Source of the DNA: Paramesorhizobium deserti
GTDB taxonomy: Bacteria; Pseudomonadota; Alphaproteobacteria; Rhizobiales; Rhizobiaceae
Assembly: GCF_001558695.1 (NCBI RefSeq)
Contig: NZ_LNTU01000012.1
Coordinates: 434,001-498,000 of the forward strand
DNA length: 64,000 nucleotides
Direction of reading: 5' to 3'
Numbering within the stretch: position 1 is the stretch's first letter; each line of letters begins with the position of its first letter. This document shows positions 47,284-56,388 of this stretch, in pieces. Under the pieces are notes generated by a model, which was not told the DNA's origin, did not search any database, and saw nothing but the letters and a program-made list of their open reading frames with translations. Both the position numbers and the translations under genes were made by a program.

Positions 47284-48062
47284 GCGACGTGATCAGGACG
47301 CGCCGCGAAGGCGGCATTCTCGAGGTCACGCTGGACCGGCCCAAGGCCAATGCCATCGATCTCAAGACGAGCCGGCTGATGGGCGAGACCTTCCAGGCCT
47401 TCCGTGACGATCCGGATTTGCGCGTCGCCATCGTCCAGACGGCGGGCGACAAGTTCTTCTGCGCCGGATGGGATTTGAAGGCCGCGGCAGGCGGCGATGC
47501 GGTCGATGGCGATTATGGCGTTGGCGGCTTCGGCGGATTGCAGGAATTGCGTGATCTCAACAAGCCGGTGATCGCCGCGGTCAACGGCATGGCCGTCGGC
47601 GGCGGTTTCGAGCTCGCCCTCTCCTGCGATCTAATCTATGCCGCCGACCATTCCAGCTTCGCCCTGCCGGAGATCCGCGCGGGAACGCTGGCCGACGCTG
47701 CAACGGTGAAGCTGCCCAAGCGCATCCCATATCACGTCGCCATGGATTTGCTCCTGACCGGCCGCTGGATGGATGCCGCCGAGGCGCATCGCTGGGGGCT
47801 CGTCAACGAGACCCTGCCGAAGGAGAGACTGATGGAGCGCGTCTGGGAAATCGCCCGCCTGCTCGAGAGCGGCCCACCGCTGGTCTTCGCCGCTATCAAG
47901 GAGGTGGCGCGGGAGGCGGAGAACATGAGCTTCCAGCAGGCCATGAACATGATCACCAAGCGCAAGTTCCGCACGGTGGACACCCTCTACGCCTCGGAGG
48001 ATGGGCAGGAGGGTTTCAGGGCTTTCGCCGAGAAGCGCGATCCCGTATGGAAAGGCAGATGA
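47280..48062 (+). CDS. caiD: Crotonobetainyl-CoA hydratase, CaiD-like
   Basis: 260 residues, almost the length of E. coli CaiD, with strong resemblance along the chain: LEVTLDRPKANAIDLKTS, FFCAGWDLKAAA, KPVIAAVNGMAVGGGFELAL and the identical ending AFAEKRDPVWKGR. It hydrates crotonobetainyl-CoA to L-carnitinyl-CoA. The loop that in CaiD reads VPDSGGVLRL is shorter and lacks the Gly pair here (LADAATVKL), so activity details may differ. The ATG at 47280 overlaps the ligase stop. Confidence 0.88.
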   Translation: MSDVIRTRREGGILEVTLDRPKANAIDLKTSRLMGETFQAFRDDPDLRVAIVQTAGDKFFCAGWDLKAAAGGDAVDGDYGVGGFGGLQELRDLNKPVIAAVNGMAVGGGFELALSCDLIYAADHSSFALPEIRAGTLADAATVKLPKRIPYHVAMDLLLTGRWMDAAEAHRWGLVNETLPKERLMERVWEIARLLESGPPLVFAAIKEVAREAENMSFQQAMNMITKRKFRTVDTLYASEDGQEGFRAFAEKRDPVWKGR

Positions 48063-49009
48063 ACACCGACTATTCCGTGCTGATCGACAAACAGACTTGG
48101 ACGTTCATCGAGCGCACCAATGATTTCTACCCGCCCGATGCGGTCGACCTGACGATCGAAGAGCAGCGCGACGTGTATGTCAGCATGTGCCGGGCATTTC
48201 ACGCCGGCTATCCCGCGGGCATTTCTTCCGCCGATACGTCCATTGAAACCGATGCGCATCGGATTCCCATCAGGGTCTATCTGAAGAAAGGCAGCGAGCC
48301 CAAGGCTATCTGTCTCTATTTCCATGGCGGCGGTTTTGTCGTCGGAGGCCTCGACAGCCATGACGACGTCTGCGCTGAACTGTGCGAGGCGACCGGCTTT
48401 CACGTCATGTCGGTCGATTACCGGCTGGCGCCGGAACACGCGCATCCCGCTGCCTTCGAGGATTGCCTTTTCGTGTTCGAGCATATCGCGGAAGCATCCG
48501 ATCTGCCGATCGTTCTCTGCGGCGACAGCGCCGGCGGCAATCTCGCCGCTGCCATCGCGCATCATCTGCGCGGCCACGAACACGCTCCAATCGGTCAGGT
48601 CCTCATCTATCCCGCGCTGGGCGGCAAGGCGGACGAAGGCTCCTATCTCATCCACGCGCGAGCGCCGATGCTCACCACCCGCGACGTGCACTATTATGCC
48701 GAGGTCAGAAGCGGCGACCGAGACTGGTCGCGCGATCCGCGTTTCGCGCCGCTCTCGGACAGCGATTTTTCGGCGCTTCCCGCAACGATCGTCATATCGG
48801 CCGAATGCGATCCGCTTTCCGATGACGGACGGTGCTATTGCGAGCGGATCATGGCCGCCGGCGGCAAGGCATCCTGGCGGAACGAGCCGGGCCTCGTGCA
48901 CGGCTATCTCCGCGCCCGCCACAGCGTGGGACGCGCCGGCGCAAGCTTCCGCCGCATCTGCAAGGCGGTTCAGGCGCTTGGACTGAACGGCTGGCCTGTT
49001 TCCTTATAA
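48059..49009 (+). CDS. Alpha/beta hydrolase, hormone-sensitive lipase type
   Basis: 316 residues. Oxyanion motif YFHGGGFVVGG, nucleophile elbow GDSAGGNLAAA, catalytic Asp region SAECDPLSDDG and His in PGLVHGYLRAR. Start overlaps the caiD-like stop (ATGA). The pathway lacks an obvious step releasing carnitine from carnitinyl-CoA or from O-acylcarnitine, and this enzyme is the candidate. That is inference; the family is broad. Confidence 0.75.
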   Translation: MNTDYSVLIDKQTWTFIERTNDFYPPDAVDLTIEEQRDVYVSMCRAFHAGYPAGISSADTSIETDAHRIPIRVYLKKGSEPKAICLYFHGGGFVVGGLDSHDDVCAELCEATGFHVMSVDYRLAPEHAHPAAFEDCLFVFEHIAEASDLPIVLCGDSAGGNLAAAIAHHLRGHEHAPIGQVLIYPALGGKADEGSYLIHARAPMLTTRDVHYYAEVRSGDRDWSRDPRFAPLSDSDFSALPATIVISAECDPLSDDGRCYCERIMAAGGKASWRNEPGLVHGYLRARHSVGRAGASFRRICKAVQALGLNGWPVSL

Positions 49010-49128
49010 GCAAGTCCAAAGTCGGGTAATGTCTCAGTTTGACATTCGACCCGCTGCCGCCATTGCAGCAAGACGATGCGCGGTCGCTTTGAACCCGCAC
49101 GGCGAAAGCTGTGCCTGGAGACGAAACG

Positions 49129-49560
49129 ATGGAGACCAGCGTAAGGAAATTCTTTGAGCGATACGCATCCCTTTTCAACCAATCCCTCGGTGGCAACATG
49201 GATATGGATGAGGTGGCATCGCTGTATGCCTCCGATTTCATAGCGGCCTCGCCTGCCGGGGTCATGAGTGGCAAGAACGACGATCAACTGAAGCAGGCCA
49301 TGGTGCAAGGCTATGCGCGCTATCGGGCGATGGGGACCAAGGAGATGCGGATACGCAATGTCGGCGTCTCCCCGATAGACGAACATCATTGCGTGGCCAA
49401 TGTTGCCTGGACGGCAATTTATGCCCGCAAGGGTCAGCCCGACATAGCGATAGATTTCGACGTTCACTACTTCGTTCAGACGTTGGACGGGGAGCCGAAG
49501 GTCTTCGGCTGGGTATCGGGCGACGAGCAGGCGCTTCTAAGGAAGCACGGCATCATCTAG
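49129..49560 (+). CDS. NTF2/SnoaL-like small protein
   Basis: 143 residues from the ATG at 49129. The pattern of one helix cluster (VRKFFERYASLFNQSLGGNMDMDEVASLYA) then strands (DIAIDFDVHYFVQTLDGEPKVFGWVSGDEQALLRKHG) fits the NTF2/SnoaL-like fold, used by isomerases, hydrolases and stress proteins. It lies 119 nt after the hydrolase. No specific function can be assigned. Confidence 0.65.
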   Translation: METSVRKFFERYASLFNQSLGGNMDMDEVASLYASDFIAASPAGVMSGKNDDQLKQAMVQGYARYRAMGTKEMRIRNVGVSPIDEHHCVANVAWTAIYARKGQPDIAIDFDVHYFVQTLDGEPKVFGWVSGDEQALLRKHGII

Positions 49561-49585
49561 AACCGTGAAGCACCGACGTTTCCAT

Positions 49586-50413
49586 CTACCCCAGTTTCGA
49601 CGGGATGAGACCTTCCAGGCGGCGGAAGAGGAAGACAATGACGCCGGTGATGACGAGATAGCCCGCCGCAAGCAGCAAAAGCGGTTCATAGGTAATGAAG
49701 GTATCTTGCCGGACGCGCGAGGCCACCGCATAGAGATCGACCACCGTGATGGTGGCGACGAGCGGCGTCGCCTTCAATTGCAGCACCGCCTCGCCCGCCA
49801 GGGTTGGCAAGGCGCGGTGGATCGCCTGCGGCAGCCAGATGCGGCGGAAAATGGTGAAACGCCGCATGCCGAAGGCGCGCGCCGCCTCCAGCTGCCCCTT
49901 CGGCACGCCGGCAAAGGCGCCCCGCATCACTTCGCCCTCATATCCGGCATAGGAAAGCGTCAGCGCCAGCACGGCATAGGGCCACGCCTGGCGCAGATAG
50001 GGCCAGAGTTCGGAGCCCCGGATCCAGGGATATTGCGGAAACAGCGAACCGAGCCCGTAATAGAGCAGCCAGAGCTGCAACAGGAGCGGCGTGCCACGAA
50101 TGACGGTGCAGAAGATGCGCGCCGGCACAGCGACGATCTTCGGCCCCGCCGCCTGCGCCAGGCCGAGCGGCACCGCCAACAGGAAGCCGAGGATGCATGT
50201 CACCACGAGGATCCAGATCGTGCGCCACAGGCCCTGCAGGATCAGGTCGTAATAATCGGGCAACCAGTCCCATCGCAGGAAATAGATCGCGGCGGCGACG
50301 AGACCGAGACCGATCAGCGCCAGCACGATGCGGTGCGGCGCCAGACGGCGGGTTTGCGTGGCGCCGTTCTTTTCCGGCGTGATGCGGAAAGTCTGAACCG
50401 CCGTTTCGGCCAT
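49586..50413 (-). CDS. Polar amino-acid ABC transporter permease (HisM/ArtM type)
   Basis: 275 residues with about five membrane spans. The family EAA loop is RAFGMRRFTIFRRIWLPQAI; it starts with a charged cytoplasmic region. It forms an importer with the preceding permease, binding protein and ATPase. The ATG at 50413 is preferred; two nt separate it from the previous stop. Ligand probably arginine or a related basic amino acid because of the divergent aruHI genes. Confidence 0.85.
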   Translation of the reverse strand: MAETAVQTFRITPEKNGATQTRRLAPHRIVLALIGLGLVAAAIYFLRWDWLPDYYDLILQGLWRTIWILVVTCILGFLLAVPLGLAQAAGPKIVAVPARIFCTVIRGTPLLLQLWLLYYGLGSLFPQYPWIRGSELWPYLRQAWPYAVLALTLSYAGYEGEVMRGAFAGVPKGQLEAARAFGMRRFTIFRRIWLPQAIHRALPTLAGEAVLQLKATPLVATITVVDLYAVASRVRQDTFITYEPLLLLAAGYLVITGVIVFLFRRLEGLIPSKLG

Positions 50414-50415
50414 TC

Positions 50416-51126
50416 TCACGCCTCCTTCACCGAAGGCATGCCGCGCCGCGCCCATCGCTCCACCCGGCCTATGATCGCGCTGGATGTGAGGGTCACCAAG
50501 AGATAGAGCAAGCCCGCCGCCATATAGAACAGGAAATAGGCCTTGGTCGCGCCTGCCGCCTGCCTTGTCTCGAGCGTCAGTTCGCTGAAGCCGACGACGG
50601 CGAGGAGCGCCGTGTCCTTGGTCGCGATCAGCCAGAGATTGGCGAGCCCCGGCAAAGCATGAGGAAGCATGGCGGGCAAGGTGATGCGCCGCATCATCAC
50701 ACCGGGCGACATGCCGAAGGCGCGCGCGGCCTCGATCTCCCCCTGCGGGATTGACTTGATCGCGCCGCGCAGCACCTCCGTCGCATAGGCGCCCTGCACG
50801 AAGCCGAGCACGACGATGCCCGCGACAAGGCCGCTTATGTCGATCCGCGCATAGCCCATGGCTTCGAGGATGTGATTGATGAGATCGGTTCCCGCATAAT
50901 AGATGATCAGGATCAGCACGAGCTCGGGAACGGCGCGCACGATGGTGGTGTAGATCGCCGTTATGTCGCGGATAACAGGCCCGCCATAGAGCTTGCCATA
51001 GGCGCCGAACGTGCCGATCACCAGCCCAAGACTGAACGCGCCGAAGGCGATCTGCAGGGAATGGGCCAGCCCGCGCAGGAGATTGCCGCCCCAGCCGGGC
51101 GGCACCGGGGATAGGAGCTCCAGCAT
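50416..51126 (-). CDS. Polar amino-acid ABC transporter permease (HisQ type)
   Basis: 236 residues. Family features: LLRGLAHSLQIAFGAFSLGLVIG near the N-terminus and the EAA loop GEIEAARAFGMSPGVMMRRITLPAML. It pairs with the HisM-type permease downstream. Confidence 0.85.
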   Translation of the reverse strand: MLELLSPVPPGWGGNLLRGLAHSLQIAFGAFSLGLVIGTFGAYGKLYGGPVIRDITAIYTTIVRAVPELVLILIIYYAGTDLINHILEAMGYARIDISGLVAGIVVLGFVQGAYATEVLRGAIKSIPQGEIEAARAFGMSPGVMMRRITLPAMLPHALPGLANLWLIATKDTALLAVVGFSELTLETRQAAGATKAYFLFYMAAGLLYLLVTLTSSAIIGRVERWARRGMPSVKEA

Positions 51127-51132
51127 GCGGCC

Positions 51133-51927
51133 TCAGCCGCCATAGATGTCGAAGTTGAAATATTCCTTCGATATCGCGTCATATTTGCCGTTCTCGCGGA
51201 TGCCCTTGATGGCGGTGTTGATCTTTTCCTTCAGCTCGGTATCGTCCTTGCGAAGGCCGACGCCGACACCCGGCCCGAGGACCTCGATATCATCCGCCAC
51301 CTTCCCCTTGATCTCGCAGCAGGCCTTGCCGGTATCCGAGGCGGCAAAGGTTTCCATGGCGATCGAATCCGCCTGCGTCGCGTCGATGCGCCCGGCGGCA
51401 AGGTCCTGATTGGCTTCGTCCTGGGTCTGGTATTCCTTGATCTCGGCCGCCGTATCGGCGAAATGCTTCTTCGCATAGACCTGATGAACGGTCGAAACCT
51501 GCACGCCGAGCACCTTGCCCTTCATGCCCTCCGGCGTCGCATCCATTTCCACATCCCTGGAGCCGAGCACCACCGTCGGCGTGTTGTAATATTTGTCGGA
51601 GAAATCGATCGTCTTCTTGCGGTCCTCGGTGATCGACATGGACGCCGTGATCATGTCGATCTTCTTCGTCAGGAGCGCCGGGATGATGCCGTCCCAGGCG
51701 ACCGGCGTGATGACGCAATCGAGCTTCGCCTCCTCGCATATCGCCATGGCCATTTCCACCTCCCAGCCCTGCCATTTGCCCGACGCATCGGGGGAGGCGA
51801 ATGGCGGATAGGGTTCAGCGGCGATGCCGACCTTGATCGTTTCGGCGCCCGCGGCTCCCATTGCGGCCACGATCAGCGTACCGGCGGTTACGGCTGTTTT
51901 CAGAAAAGCCTTCATTTTCATCTCCAT
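51133..51927 (-). CDS. Basic amino-acid (arginine/ornithine/octopine type) binding protein
   Basis: 264 residues with a signal peptide (to about AAGAET). The bacterial solute-binding family 3 fold: VGIAAEPYPPFASPDASGKWQGWEVEMA, DGIIPALLTKKIDMITASMSITEDRKKTIDFS and an internal CCEIKG pair. It is closest in style to arginine/ornithine or octopine/nopaline binding proteins. ATGs at 51921 or 51915 are equally possible starts. Confidence 0.85.
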   Translation of the reverse strand: MEMKMKAFLKTAVTAGTLIVAAMGAAGAETIKVGIAAEPYPPFASPDASGKWQGWEVEMAMAICEEAKLDCVITPVAWDGIIPALLTKKIDMITASMSITEDRKKTIDFSDKYYNTPTVVLGSRDVEMDATPEGMKGKVLGVQVSTVHQVYAKKHFADTAAEIKEYQTQDEANQDLAAGRIDATQADSIAMETFAASDTGKACCEIKGKVADDIEVLGPGVGVGLRKDDTELKEKINTAIKGIRENGKYDAISKEYFNFDIYGG

Positions 51928-51963
51928 TTCCCTTCGTTCCCCTCGGGTTTTTCCCGGTTTTTT

Positions 51964-52785
51964 TCACGAAACGGTGCGAATAAACTGCTTCAAACGGTTG
52001 GATTTCGGCGCGCCGAACAGCGTTTCCGGTGGCCCCTCTTCCTCGATGACGCCGTTGTGCAGGTAGATCACATGGCTCGCCACCTCGCGGGCGAACTTCA
52101 TCTCATGGGTGACGAGCAGCATCGTCCGCCCTTCTTTCGCGAGGTCGGCAATGACCTTGAGCACTTCGCCGACTAGCTCGGGATCGAGCGCTGACGTGGG
52201 TTCGTCGAAGAGCATGACACGCGGCCGGATAGCGAGCGCCCGGGCGATCGCGCCGCGCTGCTGCTGCCCGCCGGAGAGATAGGCCGGATAGACATCCCGC
52301 TTTTCCGAAAGCCCCACCCGCTCCAGCAATTGCTCACCGAGGGCGACGGCCTCGTCGCGCTTCATGCCCAGCACATGGATCGGCACCTCGACGACGTTCT
52401 GGAGAAGCGTCATGTGATGCCAGAGATTGAAATTCTGGAAAACCATGCCGAGGCGGCTGCGGATGCGCTCGATCTGGCGCCGGTCGGCCGGATATTGCCC
52501 GCCCTCGCCATCGCTCACCATCCGCACGTTCTCGCCATTGATGCGGATGACGCCGCTCGTCGGATTTTCGAGGAAGTTGATGCAGCGCAGGAACGTGGAT
52601 TTCCCCGAACCGCTGCCGCCAATCAGGGCAACGACATCGCCGTCCCGCGCGGTCAGGGAAACGCCCTTGAGGACTTCGAGCTCGCCGAACCGCTTGTGCA
52701 GGTTCCAGATATGGATGGCTTCGGCCCGTTCCGCCGTTGCCGGATGGGGAGGTTTCGCAATGACTGCCGCTTGGGGCGCCGTCAT
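51964..52785 (-). CDS. Polar amino-acid ABC transporter ATP-binding protein (HisP type)
   Basis: 273 residues. Walker A GGSGSGKSTFLRCINFLE, signature LSGGQQQRGAIARALA, Walker B VMLFDEPTSALDPE, switch VTHEMKFAREV. The N-terminal ~28 residues are a polar extension. First gene of the importer operon and divergent from the TetR gene across an operator palindrome. Confidence 0.9.
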   Translation of the reverse strand: MTAPQAAVIAKPPHPATAERAEAIHIWNLHKRFGELEVLKGVSLTARDGDVVALIGGSGSGKSTFLRCINFLENPTSGVIRINGENVRMVSDGEGGQYPADRRQIERIRSRLGMVFQNFNLWHHMTLLQNVVEVPIHVLGMKRDEAVALGEQLLERVGLSEKRDVYPAYLSGGQQQRGAIARALAIRPRVMLFDEPTSALDPELVGEVLKVIADLAKEGRTMLLVTHEMKFAREVASHVIYLHNGVIEEEGPPETLFGAPKSNRLKQFIRTVS

Positions 52786-52897
52786 TCCACGCCATCCATA
52801 TGTAACGGTTGCGCATGTCTGATCATGACGTCACTCGATCCGCCTCTTTTCTCATCATGGGTCTTGGCTGCCCAATTTAGCTTCATCACAACACTTG

Positions 52898-52929
52898 CGC
52901 TGTATTTATGCAAGCGTATAAATACAGCG
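52898..52929. promoter_or_regulatory. Operator palindrome between the ABC importer and the TetR-aru operon
   Basis: CGCTGTATTTAT-N8-ATAAATACAGCG, perfect 12-bp arms. It lies 113 nt from the ATPase gene start and 33 nt from the TetR start, in the only AT-rich part of the divergent gap. The size and position suit a TetR/BetI-type repressor that controls both directions. Confidence 0.75.
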
Positions 52930-52961
52930 TACCGTAATTTTTTCGGGTGAGCACACGCGGC

Positions 52962-53618
52962 ATGACCGAGCAGACCGCCACACGCAAGAGCTTCCGCCGG
53001 GAGGGCGAGGACAAGCGGCGCGAGGATTTGATCGCCGCGACGCTTGCATGCGTCGCCGAGCGCGGGCTTGCCGGGGCGACGGTGCGCGAGATCGCCCTGC
53101 GCGCCGATGTGACGCCCGGCCTTATCCGCTATTATTTTCCCACGAAGGACGATCTCATCGGCGCCGCCTATCGCGCCGTGATGGACCGCATGACGGTTCA
53201 GGCGGGCGCAGCCCTGGAGAACGCCCCCGACGATGCACGCGCGCGGCTTTCGGCATTCGTCACCGCCAATCTCGGCCAGCCCATCATGGACCCGAACAAT
53301 CTCTCGCTCTGGGCGGGTTTCATCGCCCTCGTCCACGCCGATCCCATCATGGCGGCCGCGCATCGCGACGGCTATCTGGGCTTTCGCGACGAACTGGAAA
53401 TCCTCATTCGCGAGGCGCTGCTTGCCGCCGGCAGACCGGCCGAACCGCATCACACCCGCCGCCATGCCATCGCCATCAACGCGATCATCGACGGCCTGTG
53501 GCTGGAAGGCTGCCTTGCCGGCGATATGTTCGCCGAAGGCGAATTGGCGGAAACCGGCGTTTCTGCCATAGAAGCGGTTCTTGGAATCTCACTGCAAATC
53601 GAAGGAGGCGCGGTATGA
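52962..53618 (+). CDS. TetR-family regulator, BetI-like
   Basis: 218 residues from ATG 52962; a GTG at 52947 would add five. HTH in LIAATLACVAERGLAGATVREIALRADVTPGLIRYYFPTKDDLI. The C-terminal domain resembles BetI (LSLWAGFIALVHADPIMAAAHRDGYLGFRDELE). Despite the resemblance, the co-transcribed genes are arginine catabolic, so the ligand is more likely a guanidino or keto acid than choline. It overlaps aruH. Confidence 0.85.
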   Translation: MTEQTATRKSFRREGEDKRREDLIAATLACVAERGLAGATVREIALRADVTPGLIRYYFPTKDDLIGAAYRAVMDRMTVQAGAALENAPDDARARLSAFVTANLGQPIMDPNNLSLWAGFIALVHADPIMAAAHRDGYLGFRDELEILIREALLAAGRPAEPHHTRRHAIAINAIIDGLWLEGCLAGDMFAEGELAETGVSAIEAVLGISLQIEGGAV

Positions 53619-54805
53619 TGCGCTATGCGTCCGTTACCGGCCGGCTGGCCGGGCTGGGCTCGGAGAAATGGGCCGTCCACACCCGCGCACGCCAGATGCG
53701 GAAAGCCGGAACGGAGATCATCGAACTGACGATCGGCGAGCCCGATATTCCGACGCCGCAGGACATGATCGATGTGGCCGACAAGGCGATGCGCGCCGGC
53801 CGAACCGGCTATTCCAACGGGCGCGGCGAGCCCGGCGTCCTTGCAGCGCTCGCCGCCAAATATGGCGAGCGGACCGGCCGGCCGATCACGTCCGAGAACG
53901 TCCTGTGTTTTCCCGGAACGCAGACGGCCCTGTCGGTCGTCATGCTGGGCCTCGCGGAAGATGGTGACGAGGTCATCACCGGCGATCCCCTTTATGCCAC
54001 CTATGACGGCGTGATCCGCGCCACCGGCGCCACACGCGTATCCGTGCCGCTGCACCCGGAAAAAGGCTTCCGCATGCAGGCCGCCGATCTCGAAAAGGTC
54101 ATCACGCCGAAAGCGCGCGTCCTGCTGCTCAACACCCCGCATAATCCGACCGGCGCCATGCTCAACGAAAGGGAACTGGCTGAGATCGGCGAGGTCTGCC
54201 GCAAACACAATCTCTGGATCGTCTCGGACGAGGTCTACGAGCTTCTGGTCTTCGACGGCAAGTTCACCTCCCCGCTCGACCTTCCTGATCTGGCCGAGCG
54301 CACGGTGGTCGTCTCCTCGATCTCCAAATCCCACGCCGCGCCAGGTTTCCGCAGCGGCTGGTGCGTGGGTCCGAAAGAATTCACGCAGCGGCTGCTGCCG
54401 CTTTCGGAATCCATGCTGTTCGGCGTGCAGCCCTTCATCGCAGACATGACGGCCTACGCCCTCGGCCGGCCATCTGCGGTCGCCGCCGCCATGCGGGAGA
54501 ATTATCTGCGTCGGGCGGAGCGCATTTCCGAGCGGCTGGACGGCGTGGCAGGCATCGTCAGCAAGGTGCCGCAGGCGGGTATGTTCATTCTCGCCGATAT
54601 CCGTTCGACGGGCTTGAGCGGCGACGAATTCGCCATGCGGCTGCTCGAAGAGGAGCATGTCGCGGTGATGCCGGGCGAATCCTTCGGCGACAATCTGTCG
54701 GGCTATCTACGTCTCAGCCTGAGTGTCGCCGACGACAAGATCGATGCGGCCTGCGCCGGCATCATCCGCCTCGCATCCCGTCTCCAGCCACGGAAATACG
54801 CATGA
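53615..54805 (+). CDS. aruH: Arginine:pyruvate transaminase AruH-like
   Basis: 396 residues, class I PLP aminotransferase: YSNGRGEPGVLAALAAKY, NTPHNPTGAMLNERELAEI, DEVYELLVF and the PLP lysine in SSISKSHAAPGFRSGWCVG. Paired with aruI directly downstream (ATGA overlap), it would convert arginine to 2-ketoarginine. The start at 53615 has GAAGGAGGCGCGGT upstream and overlaps the TetR stop. Confidence 0.88.
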   Translation: MMRYASVTGRLAGLGSEKWAVHTRARQMRKAGTEIIELTIGEPDIPTPQDMIDVADKAMRAGRTGYSNGRGEPGVLAALAAKYGERTGRPITSENVLCFPGTQTALSVVMLGLAEDGDEVITGDPLYATYDGVIRATGATRVSVPLHPEKGFRMQAADLEKVITPKARVLLLNTPHNPTGAMLNERELAEIGEVCRKHNLWIVSDEVYELLVFDGKFTSPLDLPDLAERTVVVSSISKSHAAPGFRSGWCVGPKEFTQRLLPLSESMLFGVQPFIADMTAYALGRPSAVAAAMRENYLRRAERISERLDGVAGIVSKVPQAGMFILADIRSTGLSGDEFAMRLLEEEHVAVMPGESFGDNLSGYLRLSLSVADDKIDAACAGIIRLASRLQPRKYA

Positions 54806-56388
54806 CCACGACAGGCGAATCCCTCGTCCATCTGCTCGAGGCCTATGATGTCGATACCGTTTTCGGCATCCCCGGCGTCCATACGATCGAGCTTTACCGC
54901 GGCCTAGCCGCCTCGAAGATCCGGCATGTGACGCCGCGCCATGAGCAGGGCGCGGGCTTCATGGCCGATGGCTATGCCCGCGCCACGGGAAAGCCGGGCA
55001 TCGCCTTCGTCATCACCGGACCAGGCATCGCCAACACCATCACGGCCATGGGCCAGGCGCGCGCCGATTCCGTTCCGATGCTGGTCATCTCGGGCGTCAA
55101 TGAACGCGATACGCTCGGCAGGGGCATGGGCCACCTGCACGAATTGCCGGACCAGCGCGCCATGCTGCGGACGGTCGCCATGTTCTCGCACCGGATCGAG
55201 ATGGCGGAGGAATTGCCGGCGGTTCTGGCGCGGGCGTTCGCCCTCTTCGCCTCCAGCCGGCCGGGGCCGGTGCATATCGAGATCCCGATCGACGTGATGG
55301 GCGAGCCGCTTGCCGATGCACGCCGCTTGCCGGATACCGCATCGCCTCCCCGGCTATCGGCGGAAACACTGGAGGAACTGACGCAGCTCTGTCTTACGGC
55401 CGAACGGCCAGTCATCCTGATCGGCGGCGGCGCAAAGGGTGCCGCTGCGGATCTGAAGGATCTTGCCGAAAAGCTCGATGCGCCCGTGGTGGCGACGACC
55501 AATGCGCGCGGCATCCTGCACGCGCATCCCCTGCTCGTGCCGGCCAGCCCCAGCCTTCAACCGGTGCGCAGGCTGCTTGGCGAAAGCGATCTGGTGATCG
55601 CGATCGGCACCGAGATGGGGCCGACCGACTACGACATGTATGGCGATGGCCGTTTTCCCGAATTGCAGCGGCTCGTCCGCATCGACATCGATGCGGATCA
55701 GCTCGCCCGCCATGCTGCCTTTCTGCCTATCCAGGCATCGGCAAAAGAAGCGGTGGCCGCGCTTGCCGCCCGGCTTCCTGAACGGCGCAACGCCGGCTCC
55801 GGCTCGGAGCGCGCCCGGACGGCGAGAGAAGCCGCATGGGCGGCAATCGGACCGAGAACGCAAAGCCATGTGCGCTTTCTCGACATGCTGCGCGACACGC
55901 TGCCAAATGCATTGGTCGTCGGCGATTCCACCCAGGCCATTTATTCCGGCAATCTCTATTATGATCATGACCGCCCCGGCGGCTGGTTCAATGCCGCCAC
56001 TGGTTTCGGCGCACTGGGCTTCGGCCCGCCCGCTGCGATCGGCGCGGCGCTCGGTGCGCCGCACGGCCCCACCATCTGCATCGCCGGCGATGGCGGCTTT
56101 CAGTTCGTGCTGGGGGAACTCGGCGCGGCGATGGATGAGAAAGCGCCCGTCATCTTCATCGTCTGGAACAATCGCGGCTATCAGGAGATCGAGCGCGCCA
56201 TGCACGATGCCGCCGTTGATCCCGTTGGCGTGCGCCCGACGCCGCCCAACTATCTCAAGATCGCCGAAGCCTATGGTGTCCCGGCCGAGCGTCTGGCAAA
56301 GCTCGATGAACTCCCCGCCGCCCTCCTGCGGGCAAGGGCAAACGGCAAGCCCTATCTCATTGAAATCGATGAGGAACTGGTCGGTTGA
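54802..56388 (+). CDS. aruI: 2-ketoarginine (5-guanidino-2-oxopentanoate) decarboxylase AruI-like
   Basis: 528 residues. ThDP enzyme: N-terminal VDTVFGIPGVHTIELYRGL with RHEQGAGFMADGYARATGKPG, and the C-terminal ThDP motif GDGGFQFVLGELGAAMDEKAPVIFIVWNN. It decarboxylates 2-ketoarginine to 4-guanidinobutanal in the arginine transaminase pathway. Acetolactate synthase relatives look similar, but the upstream aminotransferase makes AruI the better call. Confidence 0.87.
   Translation: MTTTGESLVHLLEAYDVDTVFGIPGVHTIELYRGLAASKIRHVTPRHEQGAGFMADGYARATGKPGIAFVITGPGIANTITAMGQARADSVPMLVISGVNERDTLGRGMGHLHELPDQRAMLRTVAMFSHRIEMAEELPAVLARAFALFASSRPGPVHIEIPIDVMGEPLADARRLPDTASPPRLSAETLEELTQLCLTAERPVILIGGGAKGAAADLKDLAEKLDAPVVATTNARGILHAHPLLVPASPSLQPVRRLLGESDLVIAIGTEMGPTDYDMYGDGRFPELQRLVRIDIDADQLARHAAFLPIQASAKEAVAALAARLPERRNAGSGSERARTAREAAWAAIGPRTQSHVRFLDMLRDTLPNALVVGDSTQAIYSGNLYYDHDRPGGWFNAATGFGALGFGPPAAIGAALGAPHGPTICIAGDGGFQFVLGELGAAMDEKAPVIFIVWNNRGYQEIERAMHDAAVDPVGVRPTPPNYLKIAEAYGVPAERLAKLDELPAALLRARANGKPYLIEIDEELVG

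Noticed and set aside
47280-48062. General fatty-acid enoyl-CoA hydratase
   Set aside because: The near-identical CaiD C-terminus and PKANAIDLKTS opening, plus the carnitine genes around it, point to crotonobetainyl-CoA.
54802-56388. Acetolactate synthase large subunit
   Set aside because: The coupled aminotransferase upstream and the overall likeness to AruI favour 2-ketoarginine decarboxylase; no ilvH is nearby.
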